The notes: generated by a model not told the origin, from the sequence alone. Shown: positions 34,701 through 49,700, counted from the stretch's first letter. The stretch: 64,000 nucleotides of DNA from Marthasterias glacialis (GCA_911728455.2 OU452219.1:9484320-9548319), one strand, 5' to 3'. Made by a program: numbers and translations.

Positions 34701-37700
34701 TTTGGGGCTATGGCTTCAGCTATAGTGGCAATAGACTGTGAAAGTCTCGCACGTACTCCAACTTCTGGGACCAAGTTGATCCCCCAACCATATTGAGCTT
34801 TACGTAACATTCTGTTTCTTCAACAACCTTAGTTTAACATAGTTTATGGCTGTAAAAATTACACTTTATTGTTGGGAAAGTAAATTTTTGCGATGAGATA
34901 TATCAAAGTAAAATAAATTTGATAAATAAATTGAAAAAAAATAAAATAACAAAAACAGAATAAGACTTGACCTCAGTTTCCTGTTACTTGTAAACAATTA
35001 AGAATTTTGCTAACTGACGTTCATGTTATCATTAAAACAATGTAATGGTTGCTCAAATTCATGCATGATTCGCAATTCATACTGCATTGAGGCCGAAAAA
35101 ACATCATCGTCCCAAGTTTTCATTTTGTTTCAATGTTAATTTGAACAAGTTATTTGAATCATATAAAAATCTTAACTGTTTCTATAAAAACTTGCTGTGA
35201 GTATTTTTATTTTCAAGAATTTTGTATGAATAAAATTTAAAAAGAACATTTGATTCCAAAAAGAAATATTGTCTTCTTTCTACTTGTTTCCTCATTTTTG
35301 ATACGCGCAAGACTTGCACAACCTACTGGAAATGGGAAAAGCAGATGTAGTAATAAAGCTTAAAGGGATCGTCGTCCCAGCAATTTTGCAGGCAACTTGG
35401 AGGCACCTAAATGCATTGAACTGCAAAAAGAATACATCGGTAGCTTGAAGAAACATCTTTCTAATGGTGTCTTACATCCAAAAACTATGTTCACATTGAA
35501 AATGAAAAACTGGCCTCATGTCACTGGGCACGCACAGTGGTCTAGTTGAAAGACATCTGCTCTAGAATGGCAGGGGTCGTGGGTTCAAATCCCACCCAGG
35601 TGATTTGAATGTGGATTTATTTTCCGCTGGACACACATAAGTGTGGGGCAATCCTCCATCCCATCTTTTCCCCCCAAAGGATAATAAATAAAAACAATAA
35701 TAATCCTTTATCCTTCATGCAATTATTACATCTCTTAAAACGTTTTCATCTCAGAGATCAGCTAAATCTGGTTGTTTGTCAATTTCTTAGTAATAAACCA
35801 CTAGGGAAACTGACTGGGTAAATTTTAAATCAATTCTTGGGTTAACAAAGAAAAATCGACTGTGCGACCACCGGTTTAACGTACCGACGCTCTACCAACT
35901 GAGCTATCCAGCCCTAATGTTGGCGGTCTCCCTGTTTTGTCAATATCTTTGTTCGGGGGGTGCCAGTCAGAAGCCATTCAGCCGGTTACTGCCATTTCTT
36001 CATTCATTTCATTACATTTCGGTATTTATTCACCAAACAGAAAGTCCAAGGACTAAAAACATGTTGATTTACCAACATTTACAATAAAAAATGTAGACAA
36101 AGTTTAAACACAAGGTGGGAACAATATTGTGCCTACATTATAAAAAGGAATTTGAGCAGGATTCGAACCTGTCACGCTTCTGTTGTGGCTAAAATGTTGG
36201 GAGATGAGTAAACTTGTAGTCCATGTTCATTTAATATAAGAATGTGCTTGGAGTAAACTACTTTAGACAATGCCTTACCTCTATGGTGATGATAGCGGGC
36301 AGTTCTTCATAGTCCACTTGGACAAGTTTAGCAGCTCGCTGAGCGATGGCTTGATCCTCAGCCACTATCACACCAATCACTTGACCAACAAAAATCACCT
36401 AAAATATGAGAAGGTGAGTCATTCATCAGGGGCTGTGTTGTGTTCCAAGAATGTCCCAGATACCAGTTCTAGCATGAAATTTATCTGTTTTTACATGCCC
36501 AAATCTTTGAGAATATTTTGACAGAATATGCATAGTTAAAAAAATGTTGCATCGCATAAAACGATTTGAAATGTGAGGTTATTTAAGTGTCTTTTTTTCA
36601 ATACCTCTTTGTCTGCAAACAGAGGATCGTCTTGGAGAGCAGTTACTCCAACCATATTAGACCCCGGCACATCATTGACATCTACAAAGGCATGGACTCC
36701 CTCAACTTCAAGAGCAGCAGATGCGTTGACAGCCCTACCCATGAAAGAAACATACAGTATGTGGCAAATTCATAAGACTACCAACCATTTTGCTAAATTT
36801 TTCTTGTGGTTGGTCTTTTTATCTAAGTTCAAATCAGCGCTGGATTGTCCACAATGCCAGTTGGCAACATTGGAACATAACATAAAAACTGAAACAACTC
36901 AACCCAATTTCATAGAACTGCTAAGCACTGAAAACTGCTTGAAAAAGTTCCAATTAGCAGAATAAGTTTTTGTGTTTAAATGCTACGCGATGTGCACTGT
37001 CTGCAATCAATTCAATTCAATTCAATTTCATTTATTTTATCACAGTTCACAAATAATTGTGAAAATTGTTGTCCCGTTGTGCACTAAACATTCAAGTACA
37101 ATACTAACTACATACACAATTAAAAAGAAAACTTCTAAAAAAGAGAAAACACTTTATAAGAATCTGTGAAAACATGGTACCTGGTACAATTATGAAGCAT
37201 CAAACACAGCAAAAACGACAAAAAAAAACAGACACTTTGCACACAAGGTGGTGGCTACAGAGCAGGATACTGTAAAGTTCCTTTGCTAATTTCTTTCTAA
37301 GTAAATGAAAGTGTTTGACATTGATTCTCTGCTTTTAATAGCAGGTTTGAGCCTCCTTGCCTCTGGTATCCTCATGGATTTTTTCAATAGTAATTGGCAA
37401 TGTCCTCATTGTCTCATGCCTTCAAAGATAAACCTACGCATGTTCAAAAACTATTCATCCTTTCCTACAATAACAAAAAAACAGTTATAAAACCGACTCA
37501 AAAATACTATACTAATGACAATGCTAGTGTTAGTGTGATGAGTTTGAGTCAAGCTTACAGGATCTTGGCGTGGGCCTTCTTGCTCAACACAGAGGCTAAG
37601 TAGAGTTCACCTGTTGAGAGAGAGAAAAGGGGAAACTGGTCAGATTGAATCAATTATCTTTAATAGGTGTGTGGCTTTTAACCCTAACGTTCCCAGACTT

Positions 37701-40700
37701 CCTCACCCCCCTATCCCCAAACTCCTCATTTCACCCAACACCAACCACTCCAAGCCTGATCTCCAGATCGGGCAATTTGGCTGACCTGCATGAACTCAAT
37801 CGGTTTACTGGGAGTGTAAAAGGCAAAAAGATAAAGAGTATCATGAAAAAACACAATATTCTTGTGATCACCTTTGACCTGGGGGAGGTCGTCTACATAC
37901 ATAGCTTCTCCTGTGACCTGCTTAATAGCAGACAGATGGGTCAAAGGTCGTCCCACAGCATCAGAATCAGGTTGACCTGATGGAACCTCCTGCATTTCAT
38001 AGAGCCAGGAGAGATATTGAAGCGCTGGTTAAAACTGGATTTTACAAGATGCAAATGCAAAAGAAAAGTGGAGGTCATGTTGCCCAATGTTTGTCAAAAA
38101 GTTGTTTGGATCTCCATTTTGGACAAAAGGAATTCTCTAATTTCAGTAGAAAAATACTTTTAAAAAATAGGTTTTTCTGAAATGCTGGCATGTTTCAGAA
38201 ACGAGAATACAATTCCACTATTAAAGGACTTTGGGAGAACACCTTTGCAAACAATCTGCATAAGACTGAAAAGGAATACCACAATGCCAAGAAATTTAAG
38301 TAATGGCAAGCATGAATTCATAACCCAAGGAATTATTCTTTCCCTTAAAACGTATCCTCCAATCGTATTACCTGATACATCTGCACACCCTTCACAGGGC
38401 TCTTATGATAACTCTGATTGGCTGTTTTGTAGGATGCTGGAATTGATACACCACTCAGGCCAGGCTGCATGGTGAAAATATCACAAATGAATGCGAATGA
38501 ATGAATGTTCGCAGTTGTGATTGGTCAATGCATTTGGGGGCGGGGGGGGGGGGGGGGGGGTAAGGGAGGCTTGGCTTGAATGAAGTGGAGAATTCCTGCT
38601 TATTTGGGAATGGGATACACACTTTGGCCAACTGAAGCAAGACGATGATGGACAAAAAAGAAACCGTTGACATATTGATGTGTACGACGATCACATTTGT
38701 TTTAAGAATATAAAATATTACATCATAGAAAATCATAACAGTCATAATTTTTGCATAATAATGGAAACCCTCTAAAATGTTATAACACCAACAGCCCAAA
38801 ATACAAAACTTTTCTTTCAGAAAGTTAATGTTTTTTCTAGGAAATGCCAAAGCATACTGAAAAAAAACATATGGAAAGCAGTATCTTTGATTTGATAAAA
38901 ATAACGAGCTGAGATTCAGACGGTTGCTCTCATGTAAAATTGGCTGGGAAGTTATTTCAAACAAACACAACACAGCATTTACTCTGGTCACTTTATTTCT
39001 GCTCAGAACAAGTGTTTTGTGTTCAGTAAACAATTTACATGCTAAGTAGAGCACCATGGGATTGATCATCGATGCGTTTCTTACCAGCTTCATACTGACT
39101 TGCTCCAGGACAAAGAGATAGAACTTGAAGAAGAAGCTGAGGGTGAGAGATTGACGATAGGGCTCCATCCCACCTGGGGCACCAGGAGGAAGGGGTAAAT
39201 CCTGGGCCAGTAATGGACACATGGCTTCCACTAAACCATCACTCCACGCTCTAAACACAAGAAGAAATCAACAAAACTAACTTGTCAGCAAAAATAGCTT
39301 TTCATTTGTTTTTTTCACAGTATGGGTTACATTATACAAATGTTGAGTGGCTTTAACTCGTGAAATGGGAGGAATATTATCGCAAGGTTAAAATTTGACT
39401 ATTCCATTTCACGAGGCAAAGCCGAGTGAAATGGAACAATCCAGATTTCACAAAGCGACAATATTATTTGTGTTTTGTGCCCATACATCGTTGTGTGTTA
39501 AGCACTGTGTAATCAGAACTTTCCCCGAGTCCTGTGAAAAAAATTCCACTGGCATATTCCTCGGGTGGGATTCGAACCCACGACCCCTGCCATTCTAGAG
39601 CAGACGTCTTACCAACTAGACTACCAAGATTGCCCGGCAGCTACAGGCAGTTCGAATCCTATCAGCAGCGGGTACTGCAACCATTATAATAGATATTAAT
39701 TTTTATAACACACATCGGTGTATGGGCAAAAAAAATAACACAAACAATATTCTTATCTCAGATATAAAAATTAACATCTATCATAATATTTCACCCATTC
39801 CATGGATTAAAGCCACTCAATGATGATTAATGTATGCAATGATGAATGTGAGGCTGTTATTCTTGATAAAACACAGACCTCGTTTGTGCAGCTTTCACAC
39901 AGACAATTGTATTTAACAGTAAACTAATCATTACTTAAACTTACTATGATAAAAATTTGCAACAGATTAGCACAATTTAAAAGTGCCACGTATAATAATA
40001 TGGTTAGTAAAATGTCAACATTTAATTGGCCAACACTCTGTAAATCATTGATTCAAAAAAATAGTTTAACATCAAATGCGGGTTTCTCCAAACATGAAAG
40101 TTTGACTGCAATGGCTCAACTGTCTCTTAAAAAAATAGTTTAACATCAAATGCGGGTTTCTCTAAACATGAAAGTTTGACTGCAATGGCTCAACTGTCTC
40201 TTAAAAATAATGTGTTCATTTATATTGTGCAAATTTCACATCATTATGTTCAAATGCACTTTAAACATGCTCAGAGGGGGCGCATAATGCAACCCATCCA
40301 GGAACATTGGGGCAAGCCCCTTCTCTTTCACGATAAGTGTCCTTGGGTTTTTATGTGCAGGACCTAGTTTTACGTTCCATCCAAAGGATCATGTCCCAGA
40401 CAAGCCACCAACCATGACAATAGACCGTTCCGGCTTTGGCAACAAGCCCCACCCACACACCTTAGTTTGTGTACGTTTACGCTGCACGTGTGACTGAGTT
40501 TGACCGAGGTCACATGACTAAAAGGCGTGATCCAATTGATCTGATTTGATTGAAAGTTTGATTGACAGGCCAGAACATGGAATGGTCTCCCATTCAATTA
40601 CTGACCACAGTCAACGGTGCTCAACTTGGCAACTATACCAATAGCTCTTTCACTGAGCTAACTTTCTGGGACAAACGGTGACGATTGTTGTCAAGCCTAA

Positions 40701-43700
40701 ATAAGAAAGACTAAACAAATTGTCATAAAACAGCATTCATCATTTACCTCCCTTTCAAGCTGGACATAGTCTTTGCTGCCAGCACTGATGTGGCAGCCAT
40801 ACCTCCAAATGCTAGAGTACAATCCTGCACTACATTAGTGCCTGGTTTGAAGACGACCCTCATGCCAGCGTTAACTATGGCAATATCATCCTCACGACGT
40901 GGAGACTGCTTGTATCCTTGGAAGTATTCATTCTGGATGGAATAACAGGAACATTTTAGTTTTATTAAGAAAGATTCACAAGAAAAATGTTTATGTGGAT
41001 AATAACAATAATAGACAATTCTTAAATAGTGTATATCACTGTGAGGTCCCTGAGAAAAAGAGAAAGAAAGACAAGAAAGGAGAGGGAAAGTTTGCATTTC
41101 AAATCTTAAGAGGAATTCACAAGAAAAATGTCTATGTGAATAATAATAACAATGCACAATTCTAAAATACCATATGTAAGCCGTACACCTCCGTTGTTAC
41201 CACATCAATAAATCACCAAGTTCACATTAATTTACAACAATGTCTTCTTATTTATTTCAATAACAACAGCAATGAAAATGTTTACTTATTAAAAGAAACG
41301 ATCGTATACCAGGCCTTAATAAAAAAAGAATAAAAGAGATCTCTGTAGGGAGTCAGTGCACTCACAAACTCAAACAGTTTACCGGTACTTGCTAATTGGG
41401 TTCCTCGTCCCTAAACTCTACTCCTACTCACTGACGTGACGATATCGACATTCCCACAAAAATAGCTGAGAGAGAGTCCGCAGTCCTGAGTGTGCTCGGT
41501 GACGGAGTGAAGGTCCAGTTGATCACCGCTGAGCATGAAATAGGGCTGAGTCCAATTTAATTCACCGCAATCTTTATAATTTGCGGTCCAAAACAGTTAT
41601 TTCTCCTTAGGGTTCAATCCTGAGACTAAACTAGCTGAGAATCAATCCTGACAGTAGACTAGCTGATATCCAATCCTGAGAGCCAACAATCCTCAATAAA
41701 ATGATAAATGTGATGTGATGATCTTGATTGATAATCTATGATCTGATTATAACAACATTCTATAAAATAAACTGGAGACTTATTACGAATTTAACTCTGC
41801 AAACATGGCTGACCTCTATCACATGGCCCTAACCATATCTCGCCAAATGAGGGCGCTATTCACATCTGGGGCAGGGGCTACACATCCCCCCTTCTAAACA
41901 GGTGGCATCGTCCCGATGCGACTTTTGGTTGGGAAGAAGAATGGCTTACAGAAATCTGGAACCCATTGCTCAAGTGCGTTTACGCTGAATTTGTTGCATG
42001 TCGGTTGACCAAACGTGTCGTAGGTAAACCTCTTAGGTGGTCGACGCTGTCTACCTGACCTGGACACATAGACCTCATCTGAAGTCTCCACACTTGATTC
42101 AACAGCGGATTCTGTCTTCACAGATACGTCAGCGGTTGTAGTGTCTTCTCCTGTTGCCACGTCTACCACACTTGTACTCTCAAAGGAAGGGCTAAGCATG
42201 CTATCAGCGACTATTTCTACGCCAATGTCTGGATCTTCACCCCCATCTGGTACGCACTCAATAGTCCCATTGCAAACACCGCTTAAATCTTTTGAGGTGG
42301 CATCAAGAACTTCACTACTGGATCCTTCATTTACAGGGTAGATGTCACTTGTCCCATCATCTACTGAATCATTGCAGTGGCCTTCGCAGGAAACCTCAGC
42401 ATCCGGAACTTCGTCGCAAGCTAGAGAAGCAGCCAATAACTTTCCACCTTCTCCATCAACTTCTGGGTTGTTGATCATGGGCTCAGTCTTTCCTTGACTT
42501 GCACCAGCAGAATCAGTCTCCATTTGTTCAGTCTCTTCTGGACTAACACCAATGGAATCTGTTTCCGTCTGTGACAAAGTCGAAGTGTGGCTGTTGGCTT
42601 CATCTAGTGGCATAATGTCATCATTGGTAGATTTCCATCCCGATGGAACGAATGATTCTGCATCAATCCGCAACGGGCTGGTAGCAGCAGTGGGATCTTC
42701 ATAACTTTTCTGAATCTCCTCACTACCAGTTTCTCTGGAACTTGAATTTTCAGGGACATTAACTTCAGTACCTGAAACTGGAACATTCTCTTTATGTTTA
42801 GACCAGATGGTGATGATGTTACTTGTTTCATCATCATCTTGATCTTCTGCCTGATCTTCTGTCAAGCTTTCTTTGTCTTGTGTTAATTCACTTGACACTT
42901 CCAACTTCTGGTGCTTCATTTGCCTTGTCACAGGCCTCTTTGGTGTTTCCACAGCTGGTGGGGGTTGATTTTCACCGGTGAGTACTCCAATTGGCAGGAT
43001 CATGTTGCGATGTAACACTTTGGTTGCACCTTTTCCTTTTTCTGGCTTCACTCTGTAGACAGGAATCCCATCATTTTGACGATTAACAACACAGTACACT
43101 GTGTCATTCCACTTATCTGCAAGCTTGTGGGGACCTTTGAATCCAACATTTCGAATGAGCACTCTATCACCTTCATTCAAGTCACTCCCTCTCACTCTAA
43201 GGTCATAACGTTTCTTGTTTGATGCTGACAACTTTGCAGATTCCCTGGAAGCAAGTTGATACGCGTTCTCCAGACTTTGTCGGAGCTCGGAAACATATTT
43301 GGAATGGTCTTTGTTTGTGACACCATCTGGGGTTGTGCCAAAGCATAGATCAAGTGGTATTCGTGCCTCTCGCCCAAACATGATGTAGTATGGTGAGAAC
43401 CCAGTACTGTCATTCCTCGTACAATTATACGCATGTACTAATGGGCCAACAAATTTGCTCCACTTCTCCTTCTTGTCTCTAGGAAGAGTACCAAGCATGC
43501 TCAGCAAGGTTCTGTTGAAACGTTCTGGCTGAGGGTCACCCTGGGGATGGTACGGTGTAGTTCTTGATTTTCGTATCCCCAAAAGATGAGTCAGCTCCTT
43601 GATCAACTTGTTGTCAAACTCACGACCCTGGTCAGAATGGACCCGTTTTGGTAGTCCATAGTACAGGAAATACTTCTCCCAGAGTACATGAGCTACAGTA

Positions 43701-46700
43701 CGTGATGACTTATCACGTGTGGGGTATGCCTGGGCATATCGTGAGAAATGGTCAGTAACAACTAGGATATACTGTGCACCACTGCTATCTGGCTCCAACT
43801 TCAAAAAGTCAATGCATACTAATTCTAGAGGGCAAGTAGTGCTAATATTCACCAGTGGAGCTGCTACTTTCTGAGTCGTCTTGTAGGACACGCATCTGGC
43901 ACAGTTGGAAACCCACGCCTCTATCTGAGTTGCCATCCTCGGCCAATAAAATCGACGTCGGGCTAAAGCAACTGCACGCTCAGCTCCAAGATGTCCAAGC
44001 TCGTTGTGAACTCCAACAATGGCTTTCTCTCTGAACGAACTGGGTAGAACCAACTGAAAGCACTCTTTCTCCTGGGCATCCACTACTCGACGATACAGTA
44101 TCCCCTCTCTCAGATGTAGCTTACTGAACTGGTTCAACATCAATCCAACTTCCTTTGGAAAAGCTGAAATTCCCTGGGGTTTTCTGCCCTTTCCGACAAA
44201 ACCAATCACCATTCTAATGTTCTCATCTGCAGCTTGCTCAGCTTGCCAGTCAATAGATCCACCTTCAAGATCTGGAGACTGAACTGGGCCCTCGTAATCT
44301 ATGGGTACTGCTCCTGCACTCAACGCCAAGGAATGGATGAGCGAATAATTCCCAGCTTCAACTGACTCGTCTTTATTGTCTTGATGAATCGTGTCTCCTT
44401 GGTGAGTTTCAGATATCGCATGCATAGTGTCTCCTTCAAGTATTGGTGAACACTCATCTGCATCACCTTGGAGTCTGGCTTGGAGAATGTGGATTTTCTC
44501 GGTCTGATCCTTCCCGGAAGCTTCACTGAGAGTTCCTTCATGAGGACGCCTTGAGAGTGCATCTGCATCTTGATTGCATCGACCAGGCTTGTAATGTATT
44601 GAGAAATCGTATGATGTGAGAGCTGCCAACCATCGATGACCGGTGGCATCTAACTTAGCTGATGACAACACATACGTGAGCGGGTTATTGTCAGTGAATA
44701 CCTTAGTACCACGAGCTGAATATAGGTAATCCTTGAACTTGTCGGTGACCGACCACTTCAAACCTAAAAACTCGAGTTTGTGAGCAGGGTAATTTTTCTC
44801 TGATGGGGTTAGTCCTCGACTGGCATAAGCAACTGGCCGTAACTTTCCTTGTGACTCCTGGCACAACACTGCACCAAGCCCATCACGAGATGCGTCAACA
44901 TGCATCACAAATGGCTGCATCACATCAGCAAATGCCAGAACTGGCGCTGAACATAACCTGTCCTTGAGAGCCTGAAAAGCTCCCTCACATCGAGTTGTCC
45001 AGCGGGATGCAAAAGTCACTTTGTTGTCTGTACAGTTGCCTTCAGTAGTCTGGTGGGATAAGGTCATTTTCTTGTCGACTGCAGTCAATTCATGAAGAGG
45101 TTTCGCCAGCTTTGCAAAACCATCAATAAACCTCCGATAGTATCCAGCTAATCCCAGAAAAGATCGTACCTGCTTAATATCTGTAGGGGTAGGCCAAGAC
45201 CTAATGGCCTTTACTTTATCAGGATCTGTCTGTACACCTTCGCTTGACACCACATGCCCAAGGTACTTAACTGATGAACAACATAGCTGGCACTTTTCAG
45301 GGGCAATTTTCAGTCCATACTCTGACAGACGACGCAACACTTTGGCCAACCGTTCCTCCATCAGTTCTAAAGTGGGAGCAAAAATGATCACATCATCCAT
45401 GTACACGAGAACTTCACTTAAATTTAGCCCGGACATACACTGCTCCATTAATCGTTGAAATGTAGCGGGTGCTCCCTTAACACCCTGCGGCATGCGTTCA
45501 AATTGATAGAATCCAGCTGGGCAGATGAAAGCTGTTTTCTCTTTATCTTCGGGTCTCATGGGGATCTGATAATAACCAGATTTTAGATCTATGACTGAGA
45601 ACCAGTTGCATCCATGCAAACAATCTAAGGCCTCCTGCACTAGTGGCACTGCATACTGATCGGGCACTGTGCGGGAGTTCAAGGTGCGGTAATCAATGCA
45701 TAGTCTCATCTTTCCAGTTTTCTTTCTCACGATGACTATCGGGGATGCATAGCGACTCTTTGATTCAGTTATCACACCGATGTCCAACAAATGCTGCAAA
45801 TGATCTCTGAGATCGCTCAGGTCAGCTGGTGAGATGCGCCGTGATCTCTCCCTGAAAGGTTGTTCATCAGCAAGCCTGATCTCATGCTGAACTCCTTGCG
45901 TCAACCCAAGGTCTCATTCATGTTGAGAAAATACCTCCAAATGGCTGTATGCAAGCTTCAAAATTCGGTCTCTCCACGCAGCATCAATCGGTCCCCAGAC
46001 AAATGGAAACGTTTTAAACTCATCTTCGGTTGTCTTTGGACTTGTACTTAACGGAACCGATGATCCATGGGTTGCATTTGTAGCATAACATTTAGCAGAA
46101 TCTGTAACCGGTGTTCTACTTTCATCTGAGCTAGTACTGCTCACAGAGACCGGTAAAAACACTCCAGCCAGGAAACACTTATTTGGTAGTTGAATGTCTT
46201 GATCTGTTTGGTTCTGTAAGCAAACCTTGACTCGTCTGAACCCAGTTCCGATTTTTACCAGTGAGCAGATGGTTTCGATGCCACCGGGCAACCGTTTCGG
46301 ATTCACTTCATCGATCAAGGCAGTTACAGGTCTCCCTAATCTATTCCGAACAGTGCCTGAGACGAACTTCTGTGACCTGGCAGGAATGACAAGACTGTGT
46401 CGCCCGTTACTCTTACGGTTTACCAGTCCAATCCTTCCTTCCGGTCCAGCCTTCTCAGCAACTTCAAAGTCATGGTATATTTCTCTGCAGGCTGCACTGA
46501 TGTGTAGGTTATCTTGTCCCTTGCTCTCTCTCTGATTTCCAAAAAGAGACTCATAACAGTTCCGAATGGCTCCAGAATTTGTCCCTATGATTAGCTGATG
46601 ATGTGTAGAGTCGCGCCCATCTGGTACAACCAACGCCAAAACAGCAGATGACTGACTTGTACCACAGAAGTCTGCGTCGAACCCAATGTCCACATCTGTC

Positions 46701-49700
46701 CAGCCCAAATAAGGAATTTGACCACCGCCACCATGCCAAAGCACAAGATCTTCCAAGGGATGTAGTGTCTTTCCCAATTTCTGAAAGAAACTTTCATGTA
46801 TCAAGGTTACTTGAGATCCACTGTCTAGTAAACATCTTGCTTTAACTCCATCCACATAGCAGTTCTCCACTAGGTTGTTACCAATTAAACCAACTGGTAT
46901 GTCTGTGCCTGCCTGGAATTGAATGTGGTTACGCATTTCTGGCCCTAATTGCTTGGGTTGGGCTTCTGATTGGACCCCGTCAGACGCCCCTTCTCGTTTC
47001 CCTGAAGGAATTTGATGAGCTTGTTGTTCACTTCCTCAAAGTTGGGCTTGTTCGGACACTTAGCCTTAAAGTGGTCCTCTTCTCCACAGCCGTAGCAAAA
47101 ATTTGGTCGACTTCGTTTGCCAATGTACTTCTTCTCAGTGTAGTGGCTAAATGACTTGGCACTTTTTGGTGTTGTGGTAGTAGAAGCGGTGTCAGCAGGC
47201 TTGTCTACTCGCTGCTGCGATTTCTCCTGCTGTTCTGCCTCTTCTCGTCTAACCATCTGCAGCAATTTCAAATACGGAGGCGGCTTATTGCGGGCATCCT
47301 TCAGTCGCAAGTTGACAAGGAGGATATCGTTGTATAGAATCCCTTTGATGAATTGATCCAGAAGCAGAGAATTTATCTTTTCTCTCTGCACGCCACCCTT
47401 GCGAACCAACTTCCGTAGCACAGCTTGAAGACGGGCTAAGAACTCGGATGGAGCCTCTTCTCGTTTCTGACGCATAGACTGGAACTTGAAACACAACTCC
47501 TCTGGCGACTCTGTACTACCAAAAGCCAATTCAAGAGCAGCCAAATACTCTTCTGCAGTGGCTTGGGGTTGCTCACTCCGCAAATCTGTTATGATGTTAG
47601 CTGCAGGGGGCCGAAGTGCTTCTCGTAACCTCCTACGCCGCTCAGCATCATCGGGTTCTTCCTCCAGTTGACCCGTTACTACTTCAATCCAAGTGTCAAA
47701 TGGGTCCTCATCCTTAGGTGGTTGTCTAGCACCAGAGAATGGCCTAAGTTTTCTCCCTCCTGAAATACTGCAAGAAGATAGAACTTGGCTTAGCGTCTTA
47801 CTTGGACCCTGTTCTGCAGTTGCTTTTGTCACTTCATCTGCAGATGGCTCGGTCTCCAAGTCTTTCAACATCACTCTTGACTTGAATTTATGCGGTTGAT
47901 CCATCAATCGGTGAATGCGGAACTGGATGTCATTCCCTGCAACACAGACTTTGAAAGTCTCCGAGGGGGGCAAAACTACTTTAGCCACCTCTTGGTCGAA
48001 CTCGCAAAGTAAGTGCGTGATGCCTTGGCGTTCCTGCCTTGACACTCCCACCAGGTGTTTTATGGTCTTGGATAGTGCTCGCGCCAGGGCCTCTGTTGAT
48101 TCATCTAGTCCCTTATCACCAACAAGGAGCAGTGCACTACCAACGGGGACGTCATCTTTCTTACACCAATCCTTTGCTAGCTTCATCAATCCCGAGTCTG
48201 CCATGCCTGTATATTTATTTACTGATGTGATTATTTGTTGATTACAAAATACAATTTTAGATTTCCCTTTTTTTTTTTTTTTCCTTCTTTTATCAACAGC
48301 AATTTGCAATATGAAAATTAAATATGACACATGGTTCAATTCAGTTTGACTTTTATTCTCATACCCAACATGTCATTAAAATAAAAACAACAGCAAAACG
48401 CACAATAATAAAAAAAATATGCAAATAGGCTCGCATGCACAACTAAATCTCCTAGGGAAATAGAACAAATTTGTTACAAATGTTACAATATATAAATGCA
48501 TAAAATAGTGTTTAGCAATCGTTGGCTCTCTGGTCTGTTGTTAAACAAGAATTTGGTGACTTATCAAAAGTATAACTCGCAGTGAAGGACTTTCTTTTAA
48601 TCTCCCCTGCAAAATTTGGAATAGTGTCCTGGCAAGATCGCCAAAAATGTAAGCCGTACACCTCCGTTGTTACCACATCAATAAATCACCAAGTTCACAT
48701 TAATTTACAACAATGTCTTCTTATTTATTTCAATAACAACAGCAATGAAAATGTTTACTTATTAAAAGAAACGATCGTATACCAGGCCTTAATAAAAAAA
48801 GAATAAAAGAGATCTCTGTAGGGAGTCAGTGCACTCACAAACTCAAACAGTTTACCGGTACTTGCTAATTGGGTTCCTCGTCCCTAAACTCTACTCCTAC
48901 TCACTGACGTGACGATATCGACATTCCCACAAAAATAGCTGAGAGAGAGTCCGCAGTCCTGAGTGTGCTCGGTGACGGAGTGAAGGTCCAGTTGATCACC
49001 GCTGAGCATGAAATAGGGCTGAGTCCAATTTAATTCACCGCAATCTTTATAATTTGCGGTCCAAAACAGTTATTTCTCCTTAGGGTTCAATCCTGAGACT
49101 AAACTAGCTGAGAATCAATCCTGACAGTAGACTAGCTGATATCCAATCCTGAGAGCCAACAATCCTCAATAAAATGATAAATGTGATGTGATGATCTTGA
49201 TTGATAATCTATGATCTGATTATAACAACATTCTATAAAATAAACTGGAGACTTATTACGAATTTAACTCTGCAAACATGGCTGACCTCTATCACATGGC
49301 CCTAACCATATCTCGCCAAATGAGGGCGCTATTCACATCTGGGGCAGGGGCTACACATATATCACTGTGAGGTCACTTTGCGCTTGAGAAAAAGAGAAAG
49401 AAAGACAAGAAAGGAGAAGACAAGTTTGCATTTCAAGTCTTCTCCTTACAGTCAAAAGTTCACAAAAGACACTGAACATTGATTGAGCAGATGTGTTTTA
49501 ACCCAGGTTATAAAATTGGTCAGTTTTCAGCCAGTTTAACATTTGGTGGTAAACTGTTCCAAAGTTCCACAGCACTACTTTGACCTTGCACTGTGATCAC
49601 AATCCAGCTTGTACCTGTACAATGATTTATTTTAACATAAAATAATGTCTTTAACAAAAATTACCTCCGAGGTGAAAGGTATGTTGATGACTTTTATGAC

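Larger units (their letters stand above)
41175..49355 (-). mobile_element. Full-length Ty3/gypsy-type LTR retrotransposon in XDH intron 12
   Basis: An 8.18-kb element lying on the minus strand, parallel to XDH. Two 708-bp LTRs (41175-41882 and 48648-49355) look identical by eye and begin TG / end CA. A 4-bp target duplication cata flanks it (41171-41174, 49356-49359). The empty site can be read from the neighbouring tandem unit. Gene order is gag, protease, reverse transcriptase, RNase H, integrase, which defines Ty3/gypsy (Metaviridae). One in-frame TGA interrupts the protease-polymerase frame. Near-identical LTRs imply recent insertion. Confidence 0.97.

Noticed and set aside
35855..35916. 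Possible tRNA gene on the minus strand (GGCTGGATAGCTCAGTTGG)
   Set aside because: The D-arm part is good but no B box or acceptor stem closes; it is a fragment of a tRNA-derived repeat.
38455..39258. 267-codon open frame on the minus strand
   Set aside because: Only its first part is real: it starts inside XDH exon 14 (39085-39250) and then reads through intron sequence, including a glycine/proline run from the poly-G tract.
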